A stretch of 64,000 nucleotides of DNA from NCBI GenBank assembly GCA_964519665.1, contig CAZFIV010000023.1:1-64000 (forward strand). Direction: 5' to 3'. This document shows positions 38,889-46,802 of this stretch, piece by piece (position 1 is the stretch's first letter; each line of letters starts with the position of its first letter). The position numbers and the translations under genes are program-made. Source of the stretch: JANQQN01 sp964519665. GTDB lineage: Bacteria > Myxococcota > Kuafuiibacteriia > Kuafuiibacteriales > Kuafuiibacteriaceae. The notes below the pieces were generated by a model. That model ran no database searches. It was not told the DNA's origin and saw nothing but the letters and a program-made list of their open reading frames with translations.

Positions 38889-40513
38889 GACGTTTCGAGG
38901 GCCGACTTCACCGCGGCCCGGGCGCTAGCCGTTGGGGTGGGGTTGGCCGAGGTGTATGGCAGATGGCTGCGGGCTCGGCTCAATACGCGTTCGAATTCGG
39001 GCGAGACGCCGGCCAAGGCCAGGTCGACATTGCGGGCCTCGAGGCGGTTGCGGAGGCTCTCGAAACTCTCGAGCGCCGAGAATCGCAGCTGATGCGCATG
39101 GGTGACATCGACGACCAGGAGCTTGGTCGACGGTGGGAGCTCCGTCTCGAGACGGTCGAAAAATGATGGAACCGCCGCGTAGTACAGAGTACCGCTGACT
39201 TCGACGACCACGTGAGCTGGTGCATCACTCGATCCGATCGGGACGAGGGCGTCATTTTCATACTGAAGCCAGTTCAGGCGCGGCGCCGCCGTCACCGCCA
39301 GTTGAATCAGCAAGCCGAGGCCGCAACCGAGGAGGATCGCCCACTCGAGGGGGAGAGTGAGGGTGGCAATGAAGGTGACCAGCAAAAGGGTACGTGAAGC
39401 CCGACTTGCAGACCAGATTCGGAACAGCCGGCCCCGGTTAATCATGTTCGCGGCGGTGATCAGAAGGACGCCGGCGAGCGCGGCCTGCGGGATGTAGCCG
39501 ACCGCGGGACCACCGAACAGCAGAATGGGCACCACCAGCACCGCGGCCGAGATGGCGGCGAGGCGCGACTGCGCGCCGCCCAGGCGAAGCAGCGCCGACC
39601 GGGTCAAGCTGGCCGAGGCGGGAAAGCTGCTGGCGAAAGCCCCCGCGATGTTGCCGAGGCCCTGCGCGACGATCTCTCGCCCCATGTCGGGCCGTTCGCC
39701 CTCGGCTCGGGCCGACACCGCCAACTCCAGTGTGCCGAGTAACACGATGGCCAGCGATGGCAGGGCAAACTGTCGCCAAAGGCCCATGTCCAGGCTTGGA
39801 AGGGCGCCTTGCGGCCAGCCCGACGGGACGGTGGCGCGGTCGCTGACCAGAAGCAAGCCTGGATTCACCAGGTACGCGACCACCGCTCCCACGATGATCG
39901 CCAGCAACGCGATCGGCCACCGCGGTAGATACCGTCGCCCGAGGGCGATCGCGCCGATCGTCAAAACGGTGGCGCTGGCCCCGGTCAAAGTGGGGTAGTG
40001 GCCCGCCGACACGCGTTCGATCAGGGTCGTTGCCTGAGCCCGCAGTCCGCCGCCCGTGAACGGCTTCATGCCGAGGGCTTCGTCGAGCTGCATGATTCCG
40101 ATGAGGACGCCGGCGCCGGCGGTGAAGCCGGCGAGCACCGATTCGGGCAGGTACCGCAGCAGCTTGGCCCCCCCCGCGACCGCCGCGACCAACCGGACGA
40201 GACCCGCCATCAAAGTGAGGGTGGCGAGGGCCGCGAGCCCGGCGGAGGTCATTTCGAGCAGTCCCGTGGACTCGTCGAGAAAGGGGTGCAATGCGGCCAG
40301 AATCAATAACCCGGTGGTGTTCGTAGGGCCGGTGACCACTTGAGCGGAGCGTCCAGCGACCGCGGCGACGAAGCCCGCGATGGCGGCGGTCGACAGGCCG
40401 TACGCCGGAGGGAGCCCCGACATCAGTGCGTAGGCCAAGCACTGCGGAAGGCCCACCAGGGTTACGGTCAGGCCCGCCAGGATATCTGCGCGCACGCTGT
40501 CGGCCCGGCTCAC
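38879..40513 (-). CDS. SulP-family anion transporter with STAS domain
   Basis: This 544-residue polytopic inner-membrane protein has the SulP signature near the start (LAGLTVTLVGLPQCLAYAL, SGLPPAYGLSTAAIAGFVAA). GPTNTTGLLILAAL and about 10-12 transmembrane helices to about residue 400 follow. A cytoplasmic STAS domain at about 425-525 contains LLVVDVTHAHQLRFSALESF. SulP proteins move sulfate, bicarbonate or other anions; the substrate is not readable here. It overlaps hutF by 10 bases, so both are probably one transcript, which may hint at an organic anion or ammonium-coupled role. Confidence 0.9.
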   Translation of the reverse strand: MSRADSVRADILAGLTVTLVGLPQCLAYALMSGLPPAYGLSTAAIAGFVAAVAGRSAQVVTGPTNTTGLLILAALHPFLDESTGLLEMTSAGLAALATLTLMAGLVRLVAAVAGGAKLLRYLPESVLAGFTAGAGVLIGIMQLDEALGMKPFTGGGLRAQATTLIERVSAGHYPTLTGASATVLTIGAIALGRRYLPRWPIALLAIIVGAVVAYLVNPGLLLVSDRATVPSGWPQGALPSLDMGLWRQFALPSLAIVLLGTLELAVSARAEGERPDMGREIVAQGLGNIAGAFASSFPASASLTRSALLRLGGAQSRLAAISAAVLVVPILLFGGPAVGYIPQAALAGVLLITAANMINRGRLFRIWSASRASRTLLLVTFIATLTLPLEWAILLGCGLGLLIQLAVTAAPRLNWLQYENDALVPIGSSDAPAHVVVEVSGTLYYAAVPSFFDRLETELPPSTKLLVVDVTHAHQLRFSALESFESLRNRLEARNVDLALAGVSPEFERVLSRARSHLPYTSANPTPTASARAAVKSALETSCD

Positions 40514-40583
40514 GCCCGCGGTGTTGCGTGCACGACTCGATCAGTCAACCGAAACGCCGCCATCACCTGTGGTAGCGTCGTTC

Positions 40584-40988
40584 ATGATGAGTCAGCCGGA
40601 CGGCTTTCAGCGCGTGTATTCGGGCGCGAAGTGGGAACAGAAGGTTGGGTACTGTCGGGCGGTCAGGGCGGGCGACCACGTCTATGTGACCGGCACGGCA
40701 TCGGTCGATGACCAGGGTGAAGTGCACGGCGTCGGTGATCCACAGGCGCAGGCGGCGCGGTGTTTAGCGCTCATCGAAAGGGCGGTGCTCGGGCTTGGGG
40801 GCACGAAACGATCGATCGTCCGCACTCGGATGTTCGTTGTCGACATCGAGCTATGGGAACGATTCGGGCGCGCCCACGCCGACTTCTTCCAGGGACACCA
40901 TCCGGCCACCACAATGGTCGAAGTGAGTCGATTGATTCATCAAGACCTGTTGATCGAGATCGAAGCCGACGCCTATCTGGGGCCGTGA
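40584..40988 (+). CDS. RidA/YjgF/YER057c family protein
   Basis: This protein has about 134 residues. RidA proteins hydrolyse reactive enamine/imine intermediates. The C-terminal half is typical: RTRMFVVDIELWERFGRAHA, FFQGHHPATTMVEVSRLIHQ and DLLIEIEADA, including the key Arg in VEVSRL and the Glu in EIEA. ATG 40584 and 40587 are adjacent options. The upstream frame from 40521 adds 21 residues with no similarity. It diverges from the SulP gene. Confidence 0.9.
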   Translation: MMSQPDGFQRVYSGAKWEQKVGYCRAVRAGDHVYVTGTASVDDQGEVHGVGDPQAQAARCLALIERAVLGLGGTKRSIVRTRMFVVDIELWERFGRAHADFFQGHHPATTMVEVSRLIHQDLLIEIEADAYLGP

Positions 40989-41142
40989 TCTCCGTCCGAG
41001 TCGCCCGCCGTGGTGGCGAACGCCTTCGTTGGGTGGTCAACCTCGGCCTGGGCCCGGACAGGTACGGCCAAATCGCAGGCTCCAACCGGGACGTTCTTGG
41101 TCAGCGCTTGCCGCCGGCGGCGGGGGCTGCCACCCTTCATGG

Positions 41143-41823
41143 ATGAAAGTTGTCTTCGTTGTCTTTCCCGGCATCACGCAACTCGACTTCACCGGGCCCG
41201 CGCAGGTCTTTAGTCGCCTTCCGAAAGCTACCCTGCATGTGGCGGCGCGGACGCGAGACCCGATCGCGACGGACTGTGGTTTCGGTATCGTACCCTCGAC
41301 TTCTTTTGAAGACTGCTCTCAGGCCGACTTGATCTGCGTGCCCGGTGGTCTTGGGGTTCCGGAGGCGATCGCCGACGCGGCCACGGTGGCGTTCGTCCGG
41401 CACCAGGCCGAAGGCGCGCGTTACATCACCTCGGTCTGCACGGGCGCGCTCATTCTCGGAGCCGCCGGTCTGCTTAAGGGCCGCCGAGCGACCACCCACT
41501 GGGCTTACACCGGCCTGCTGGCCGAATCGGGCGCCACTTTTGAACCCGGGCGGGTCGTGATGGACGGACCGGTCATCACCGGCGGCGGGGTCACCGCAGG
41601 GATCGACTTCGCCCTGCGAGTGACCGCCGAGATCGCCGGCGAGGAGTACGCGCGCAAGCTCCAGTTGGCATTGGAGTACGACCCTCATCCGCCCTTCGAC
41701 GGTGGCCATCCTTCCTGCACCGCGGCGGACCTCGTCGAACGCGTCCGGTCTCGCTATCAGGGGCAGGTCGACGAGCTGCGCCCGGTGCTCCGGTCGCTGG
41801 CGGCCGGTGATCGATCCCGTTGA
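41143..41823 (+). CDS. DJ-1/PfpI family protein, isonitrile-hydratase-like
   Basis: This 226-residue protein of the class I glutamine-amidotransferase-like superfamily begins KVVFVVFPGITQLDFTGPAQ. It carries the nucleophile elbow Cys in TSVCTGALILGAAGLLKGRR, followed by ATTHW. That arrangement matches isonitrile hydratase InhA and AraC-type DJ-1 domains. No AraC DNA-binding domain follows. It may hydrate isonitriles or detoxify glyoxals; the substrate is uncertain. ATG 41143 is chosen because upstream frames contain no family residues. Confidence 0.85.
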   Translation: MKVVFVVFPGITQLDFTGPAQVFSRLPKATLHVAARTRDPIATDCGFGIVPSTSFEDCSQADLICVPGGLGVPEAIADAATVAFVRHQAEGARYITSVCTGALILGAAGLLKGRRATTHWAYTGLLAESGATFEPGRVVMDGPVITGGGVTAGIDFALRVTAEIAGEEYARKLQLALEYDPHPPFDGGHPSCTAADLVERVRSRYQGQVDELRPVLRSLAAGDRSR

Positions 41824-41946
41824 TGTCGAGCTGGCGGGCCACCGGTCCGGCCGGACGCGTGATCTATGGCTGGCGTCCACCGGGGGCTTCGAGTCGCTCG
41901 AGCGCGGAACAGCTCGGTATTCGAGACGAAATCGACTGTTCGACGC

Positions 41947-42717
41947 TCACGGGTGGGGACTCCGGGTGACCACCGCCCACACGCGATGGGGGATCGAAAG
42001 AGTTTGCGGAAATCCGGCCAAGCGACCGGCCAGGAAGGCGTCGAATCGCTCGACGTCGGCCGGCGGCAGGCTCCCGCCGATCGGGTGGCTGGCTCGGATA
42101 CGGCCGCGCCAGTCGGATTGAGAGTACGAAACCTCGGTGTCGAACGAGAACGTTTCAACGTCGACAAACCCGGCTTCCCGGACGTCGCGGGTCCAGGCAG
42201 GGTAGAGCCCTTCGCGGCCCAGGTCGAGAAGGCTCGAGAATCGAGCCCCGAACTCCAGTATTGCCCGCTCGGTCACCTCGACGACGTTGTCCGCGAACAC
42301 GAGCCAGTCCAGGTGGGCGATGACCAGATAGCCGCCGGATGCCAATAACCGTCGGCATTCTCGGGCCACCTGGGCCCGGTCGAACCAGTGCCAACACTGC
42401 CCGGCGGTGATCAGCGAAAACGACTCGTCGGCAAGGTGGCTGGACTCGGCGCGCGCTTCGATGAACCGAACTTGCAGTCCCTCGGCCGCGCTGGCTCGGC
42501 GGGCCTCGTCGAGGAGGGCGCTCGCGATATCGAGACCGGTAACGTTCATGCCGGCGCGGGCCAGGCCGAGCGCGAGGTGCCCGGTGCCGGTTCCCAGGTC
42601 GAGGGCGCTTCGGCCGGGAACCAAGGCGCCTCGTTCTTGGAGCCGGGCGAAGAATGCGGGCGGGAATCCAGCCCGATGGCGGGCATAGTCCGACGCTGTA
42701 CGACCAAAGTCGGGCAT
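41947..42717 (-). CDS. Class I SAM-dependent methyltransferase
   Basis: This 256-residue protein carries motif I ALDLGTGTGHLALGLA, the acidic motif II VTGLDIAS, and LITAGQCWHWFD around motif IV. The start MPDFGRTASDYARHRAGFP is typical of a large uncharacterised methyltransferase family. ATG 42717 is chosen because GAGGAG lies 9 bases upstream; ATG 42726 sits directly on that site. The substrate is unknown. It is convergent with the DJ-1 gene. Confidence 0.88.
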   Translation of the reverse strand: MPDFGRTASDYARHRAGFPPAFFARLQERGALVPGRSALDLGTGTGHLALGLARAGMNVTGLDIASALLDEARRASAAEGLQVRFIEARAESSHLADESFSLITAGQCWHWFDRAQVARECRRLLASGGYLVIAHLDWLVFADNVVEVTERAILEFGARFSSLLDLGREGLYPAWTRDVREAGFVDVETFSFDTEVSYSQSDWRGRIRASHPIGGSLPPADVERFDAFLAGRLAGFPQTLSIPHRVWAVVTRSPHP

Positions 42718-42816
42718 TCGAATCATCTCCTCTGGTTCGCCGGCAACCTCATCGGTCGCTCGGCGTTCGACATGCCGTCGGCAATCGCCGACGGGCCAGG
42801 CTACGATGGACGCTCG

Positions 42817-44130
42817 ATGAGTCGTCGTCCATCTCGATTCGACAATCGACCCGGCCGGTCGGGCCGAGACAGCGGATCTAACCGCCCTAGCGGTTCAGCC
42901 GGCGCGTCGGGTTCGGTAGAGCGGACGAAGGCGTGGTTGTCGTCGCGTCAAGCGTGTGCCCGGTTAGGCGTGAAGCCCGCCACCCTGTACACCTACGTGA
43001 GTCGAGGCTTGATCCGAAGCGTCGCTTCAGATGGCCGCGGACGGGTCTATTCAGCCGACGACGTCGAGCGGGCAGCCGAAAAGGCAGAAGCGCGTCGAGG
43101 GCACCGAGCCGTGGCGGCCGGTGCCCTCCGCTTCGGGGAGCCAGTGCTCGACACTCGCATCACGGCGGTGGGACCCCACGGCCTGCGGTATCGAGGGCGG
43201 AACGCGGTCGAGCTCGCGCGGACCGGCGTGGGCTTCGAAGACGTCGCGAGCCTCCTGTGGGCTTGTACGCCGCCAACCCGGGCCTGGCCGTGGCCGAAGG
43301 CTGACTTGCTCGAGCGCCCGTCGACCCGAGCGCCGCTGCTGTGGCGGCTCGCCCGTTTGGTGCCTCGATTGGCGCTCGCCGACGCTTCTCGAGCGAAGCT
43401 CGACCCATCAGAAGAATTGCGTCGGGCACGGCGCATCGTCCGCGCTTTCGCGGCCAGCGTGGGCCCGAAGCCCGAACCGACGCCTCCGTCGGCGGGCATT
43501 GCCGCGACGATGGTCAGGCAGTGGCGTCTGCCCGCCGCGGTCACGGCCGCCATCGACACCGCCCTGGTGCTCCTTGCGGACCACGAGCTGAACGTCTCGA
43601 CGTTTGCGGCTCGGGTCGCGGCGTCGGGGGGGGCTGACCTCTACGCCTGCGTCGGGGCCGGGTTGTACGCTTTCGCGGGTCCGCGGCATGGAGGTTCGGC
43701 GGACCGCATTTCCGCGTTCGTAGACGACGTCGGCAGCCCTCGACGGGCCAAGTCGGCGATGCAAAAGCGGTTGCGGGAAGGACGGCCGATGCCCGGATTC
43801 GGCCAACCCTTGTATCCGGAAGGTGATCCCCGAGTCGCGCCCCTATTGGAATGGGCGGCGCTTGTCGATCCGGGCCGTCAACAACGGCGCCTGACCACCT
43901 TGCTGGCCCTCCACGAAGCCGCTCTAACGGTTGGGGCGCCGCCGATGTCGGTCGACGGAGCGCTATTGGCACTCGCCTACGCCCTGGGCCTTCCCCCGAC
44001 CGCGGCGACGGCTATGTTCTGCGTCGGCCGAACCGTCGGATGGGTGGCTCATGTGTTCGAGCAGCGTGCCCAAGGGGCGCTTCTGCGGCCCCGCGCCCGG
44101 TATGTGGGCCTAGAGGCGATCGATCCTTGA
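42817..44130 (+). CDS. Citrate synthase family protein with N-terminal HTH domain
   Basis: This 437-residue protein has a disordered basic N-terminus (about 1-40). A MerR/excisionase-type winged helix follows at about 45-95 (LSSRQACARLGVKPATLYTY, VYSADDVERAAEKA), then a citrate synthase domain. HELNVSTFAARVAASGGADL, the catalytic His in FAGPRHGGS and the Asp in MSVDGALLALAY are present. The third catalytic residue, normally His in GFGHPLYP, is Gln330 (GFGQPLYP). HTH-citrate synthase fusions are known, but their physiological role is not settled. This one may bind DNA and be a poor or inactive synthase. ATG 42817 was chosen because the upstream extension is antisense to the methyltransferase. 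Confidence 0.85.
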   Translation: MSRRPSRFDNRPGRSGRDSGSNRPSGSAGASGSVERTKAWLSSRQACARLGVKPATLYTYVSRGLIRSVASDGRGRVYSADDVERAAEKAEARRGHRAVAAGALRFGEPVLDTRITAVGPHGLRYRGRNAVELARTGVGFEDVASLLWACTPPTRAWPWPKADLLERPSTRAPLLWRLARLVPRLALADASRAKLDPSEELRRARRIVRAFAASVGPKPEPTPPSAGIAATMVRQWRLPAAVTAAIDTALVLLADHELNVSTFAARVAASGGADLYACVGAGLYAFAGPRHGGSADRISAFVDDVGSPRRAKSAMQKRLREGRPMPGFGQPLYPEGDPRVAPLLEWAALVDPGRQQRRLTTLLALHEAALTVGAPPMSVDGALLALAYALGLPPTAATAMFCVGRTVGWVAHVFEQRAQGALLRPRARYVGLEAIDP

Positions 44131-44192
44131 TCGCGATTGGACGCGACCGCGCGCACACGCAACTTCCGCGGTCGGCTATGGTTGAAGAAAAC

Positions 44193-44729
44193 ATGAAGAC
44201 TCGATTGCCCAGGGGCGCAGCAGCCCCGGTGTTTCTTGTGATGGCCGCCGCTTCGACGGCATGGGCTCAGGATGGGGCCGAGGGGGCTTTGGCGTCCGAC
44301 CCCGCCGAGCGTGCCGAGATGACGTGGTCGACCCTCGACGCGGATGGAAGCGGCGAGGTGAGCCGCGCTGAATTCGAGACGGCTCAAGTCCGCGTGGCCA
44401 CCGAGCGGTTCGAGACCCTCGACAAGGATGGCAACAAAGCGTTGTCCGCGGCGGAGTACCAGCAGGCGCGGGCGGAAGCCATCGAGAAGCGCTCGCGCTT
44501 GCCGTGGTTCGTCCGACGCCGGGTGCCCGAGCCGCCCACCTTCGAGGAGGTTGACAGCAACCACAATGACGGGCTTTCGCTCGACGAATGGCTCGCAGCC
44601 GGACAGAAGCGCCGGAACCGAATGTTCGATCGTGCTGACGGCGATGACAACGGGACGTTGTCGAAGACCGAGTTCGAACAGTGGACGGCGCGGATGAAGC
44701 GCTTCGCCGGCTCCCGCACCGGAAACTGA
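44193..44729 (+). CDS. Exported EF-hand calcium-binding protein
   Basis: This protein has about 178 residues. A signal peptide ends near AAASTAWAQ. Four EF-hand loops follow: DADGSGEVSRAE, DKDGNKALSAAE, DSNHNDGLSLDE and DGDDNGTLSKTE. They lie in two pairs separated by a basic linker. It probably binds Ca2+ in the periplasm. An upstream in-frame ATG at 44178 would add five residues. The role is unknown. MITE copy 2 begins 26 bases after the stop. Confidence 0.85.
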   Translation: MKTRLPRGAAAPVFLVMAAASTAWAQDGAEGALASDPAERAEMTWSTLDADGSGEVSRAEFETAQVRVATERFETLDKDGNKALSAAEYQQARAEAIEKRSRLPWFVRRRVPEPPTFEEVDSNHNDGLSLDEWLAAGQKRRNRMFDRADGDDNGTLSKTEFEQWTARMKRFAGSRTGN

Positions 44730-44754
44730 AGTCCGGACCCCATCGGACCCCACC

Positions 44755-44930
44755 TAGAGCGCCGATTCACTGGGAGCGTGCTGTTGTCGCGCCGGAATCG
44801 GCCCGTCGGGTCGTCGCGTGAGGAGGGCGCGTATCGGGAATACGCAACCGACGAAAGCCGAAGGCGGCGCGGCGAGCAGACGGGGTGAGAACCAGCGACA
44901 ATAGTGCGATCCAAGTGAATCGGCGCTCTA
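44755..44930. mobile_element. MITE-like element, copy 2 (176 bp)
   Basis: This is the same element as 6756-6931 but in inverted orientation, with 4 differences in 176 bases. One difference lies in the terminal repeat (CACTGGG versus CACTTGG). It has TA at both edges and no coding capacity. It lies in the gap between the EF-hand gene and the next gene, 60 bases before that gene's start, so it could supply promoter or mRNA sequence. Confidence 0.85.
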
Positions 44931-44989
44931 GGGTCTGGGGTCACCCGCGACAGACTGAGACTTCGCTCACAGCCCGCTACGGTGGCCCC

Positions 44990-45568
44990 ATGACCACCTG
45001 CTTTGTGTTCCGCTCCCATTATTGCGGCCCGACCGATAAGTACATTCGGCGCTTTGACGACCCGACCGTGCAGGACTCGTTTCGGACTCACTGGGAGGCT
45101 TTGGCCGCGCCCCAAGCCGCCGCGTTCGATCGCGCTCGGGAAGTCCTGGGCACTGACGTGTATGGATTCGCGTCCCTGGACGAGACCATCGCTGAACGTG
45201 GCTTGGAAGTTCCGCAGACCCCGGACGAGCTGTGGCGCGCGCTGGACCAGCACCTATACGACCCACACTGCATTCAGGTGCTGACCGACGACGACGAGCT
45301 GGAGCTCGCCTATTATTTTTTCGACGACGAGTTTCTGAAGGCTCACGGCGAGCGGGCGACCTATCTCCTTTACGACAAGGCGGACCTCCCAAGCGGCGAG
45401 CTCGCCGAGCCCGCCCGTCTTACGCCATCGGTGAACATGGAACAGCTCGACCAGCTCGATGGCGCGGGAGAACTGTGGATCTGTCTTGCGACTTGGTACG
45501 TCGGCGCGAGCCTAACCGAACGAACACCGCGTATCGTGAGGCGGCGGCCAAATCCACGGTCGCCGTGA
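44990..45568 (+). CDS. Hypothetical protein, probably truncated by a frameshift
   Basis: This 192-residue protein is not recognised. Up to LWICLATWYVGASLTE it reads as a well-formed acidic globular protein. The last 16 residues (RTPRIVRRRPNPRSP) are Arg/Pro-rich and unlike the rest. In the neighbouring frame the sequence continues as AYREAAAKSTVAVSEHLAHL and beyond to TAG at 45747, which looks coding. A one-base deletion or two-base insertion near 45515-45530 would explain this, so the true product may be about 250 residues. Alternatively the GTGA at 45565 starts a separate small gene. Confidence 0.55.
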   Translation: MTTCFVFRSHYCGPTDKYIRRFDDPTVQDSFRTHWEALAAPQAAAFDRAREVLGTDVYGFASLDETIAERGLEVPQTPDELWRALDQHLYDPHCIQVLTDDDELELAYYFFDDEFLKAHGERATYLLYDKADLPSGELAEPARLTPSVNMEQLDQLDGAGELWICLATWYVGASLTERTPRIVRRRPNPRSP

Positions 45569-45747
45569 GTGAACACCTCGCTCATCTATCGCTGTTCGTT
45601 TCCGACTTCGGCCGAGGTACCGGAGAGTATCATCAGTGGATCCTTTTTGATGACGTATGGGCTGTATGGGCTGTATGGGCTGGTCGGCACCCGGAGCTTG
45701 CGGATGGCATCGTCCGTTGGGTCGGGCGCTGGGACATACTCTCTTAG
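45565..45747 (+). pseudogene. Probable frameshifted 3' part of the preceding gene (or a 60-aa ORF)
   Basis: This frame continues the preceding gene after an apparent frameshift. It reads SEHLAHLSLFVSDFGRGTGE, then WILFDDVWAVWAVWAGRHPE. The GTG at 45565 overlaps the preceding TGA (GTGA), so it could also be a separately started peptide. The 9-bp unit GTATGGGCT is repeated three times at about 45655-45681, giving VWAVWAVWA, which looks like a recent in-frame expansion. Confidence 0.45.
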
Positions 45748-45806
45748 GCCTCGGGGGTATCGGCTCGGCTGGCCCCTAGACGCAAAACGTCGTAGACCCG
45801 CCGCCA

Positions 45807-46688
45807 ATGCCGACCGCGACTGCCAATGGAATCGAGTTGTACTACGAGACTTTCGGGTCGAAGGATGGCGACCCGCTGTTGCTGATCATGGGGGTGGGCG
45901 CTCAGGCGGTGATGTGGCCGGTCGGTTTCTGCGAAGCGTTGGTCGAGGCGGGCTACTACGTGATTCGCTACGACAGCCGAGATGTCGGTCTATCGCAGAA
46001 GCTCGACGATGCCGGGACTCCGAACGTCCTGCGGGCCGCGCTGCGAAAACTACTCGGTCTTCGCGTCAATGCACCTTACACTCTCAGTGATATGGCTGCC
46101 GACGGGGCCGGCCTTATCGAAGCGCTCGGGTTCGATAAGGCCCACGTGTTCGGGGTATCGCTCGGAGGCATGGTGGCTCAGACCATGGCCATCGAGAAAC
46201 CCCATCGGGTCAAGACCATGATCTCGATGATGTCGACAACGGGGTCCTTCCGGTATGTCGGCAAGCCCCGGGCCATTCGGGCGCTGCTGTCGCGACGGGT
46301 AGCGACCACCTCCGAAGAGGCGGCCGATAACTCCGTCGCGTTCTTCAACGTGGTCCGAGGCCCCGGCTACGCCGTCGATGAAGAGATACTCCGGCCCGCA
46401 TCGGCCCATGCGTTCGAGCGCTGCGTTTATCCACCGGGGTTTGCGCGGCAGCTGGTGGCGGCCATCGCGTCGGGCGACCGCACTCGGGCGCTGGCGCAGG
46501 TTCGTCTGCCTGCTCTGATCATGCACGGAAGCCACGATCCGCTCGTCCCGCCATCGGGGGGGCGGGCCACGGCGCGCGCGATTCCCGGCGCCAAGCTCCA
46601 CATCATCGAAGGTCTCGGCCATCACATGCCGCGCGGCGTGTGGACGGAGATGATCGAACACATCAAGGCGATCACCAAGCTGGGATGA
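45807..46688 (+). CDS. Alpha/beta-hydrolase
   Basis: This 293-residue cytoplasmic hydrolase has a complete triad: Ser in the elbow VFGVSLGGMVAQ, Asp in LIMHGSHDPLVP and His in EGLGHHMPRG. The front motif LLLIMGVGAQAVMW and VIRYDSRDVGLSQ fit the family of esterases and hydrolases related to DhmA-type and aclacinomycin-type enzymes. The substrate is unknown. The ATG at 45807 is clear. It converges on the choice-of-anchor-D gene, with a 17-bp tandem repeat between them. Confidence 0.88.
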   Translation: MPTATANGIELYYETFGSKDGDPLLLIMGVGAQAVMWPVGFCEALVEAGYYVIRYDSRDVGLSQKLDDAGTPNVLRAALRKLLGLRVNAPYTLSDMAADGAGLIEALGFDKAHVFGVSLGGMVAQTMAIEKPHRVKTMISMMSTTGSFRYVGKPRAIRALLSRRVATTSEEAADNSVAFFNVVRGPGYAVDEEILRPASAHAFERCVYPPGFARQLVAAIASGDRTRALAQVRLPALIMHGSHDPLVPPSGGRATARAIPGAKLHIIEGLGHHMPRGVWTEMIEHIKAITKLG

Positions 46689-46712
46689 GTCGCGACGAAT
46701 CACACCCGCGCC

Positions 46713-46802
46713 GGTAGGCCCGGTGGGCCGGTAGGCTGGTAGGCCCGGTGGGCTGGTAGGCCCGGTGGGCTGGTAGGCCAGTGGGCTGGTAGCCCGGTAG
46801 GC
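46713..46802. repeat. 17-bp tandem repeat between convergent genes
   Basis: Units of GGTAGGCCCGGTGGGCT and shortened variants run for about 90 bases. They abut the stop of the minus-strand gene at 46803. GGCCCGG and CCGGTGGGCC parts can pair, so the array may act as a bidirectional terminator. Confidence 0.75.

Noticed and set aside
44885..44990. Possible coding extension through MITE copy 2 into the 44990 gene
   Set aside because: The residues come from the terminal repeat of the element and also appear, out of context, at copy 1; the ATG at 44990 is a better start.
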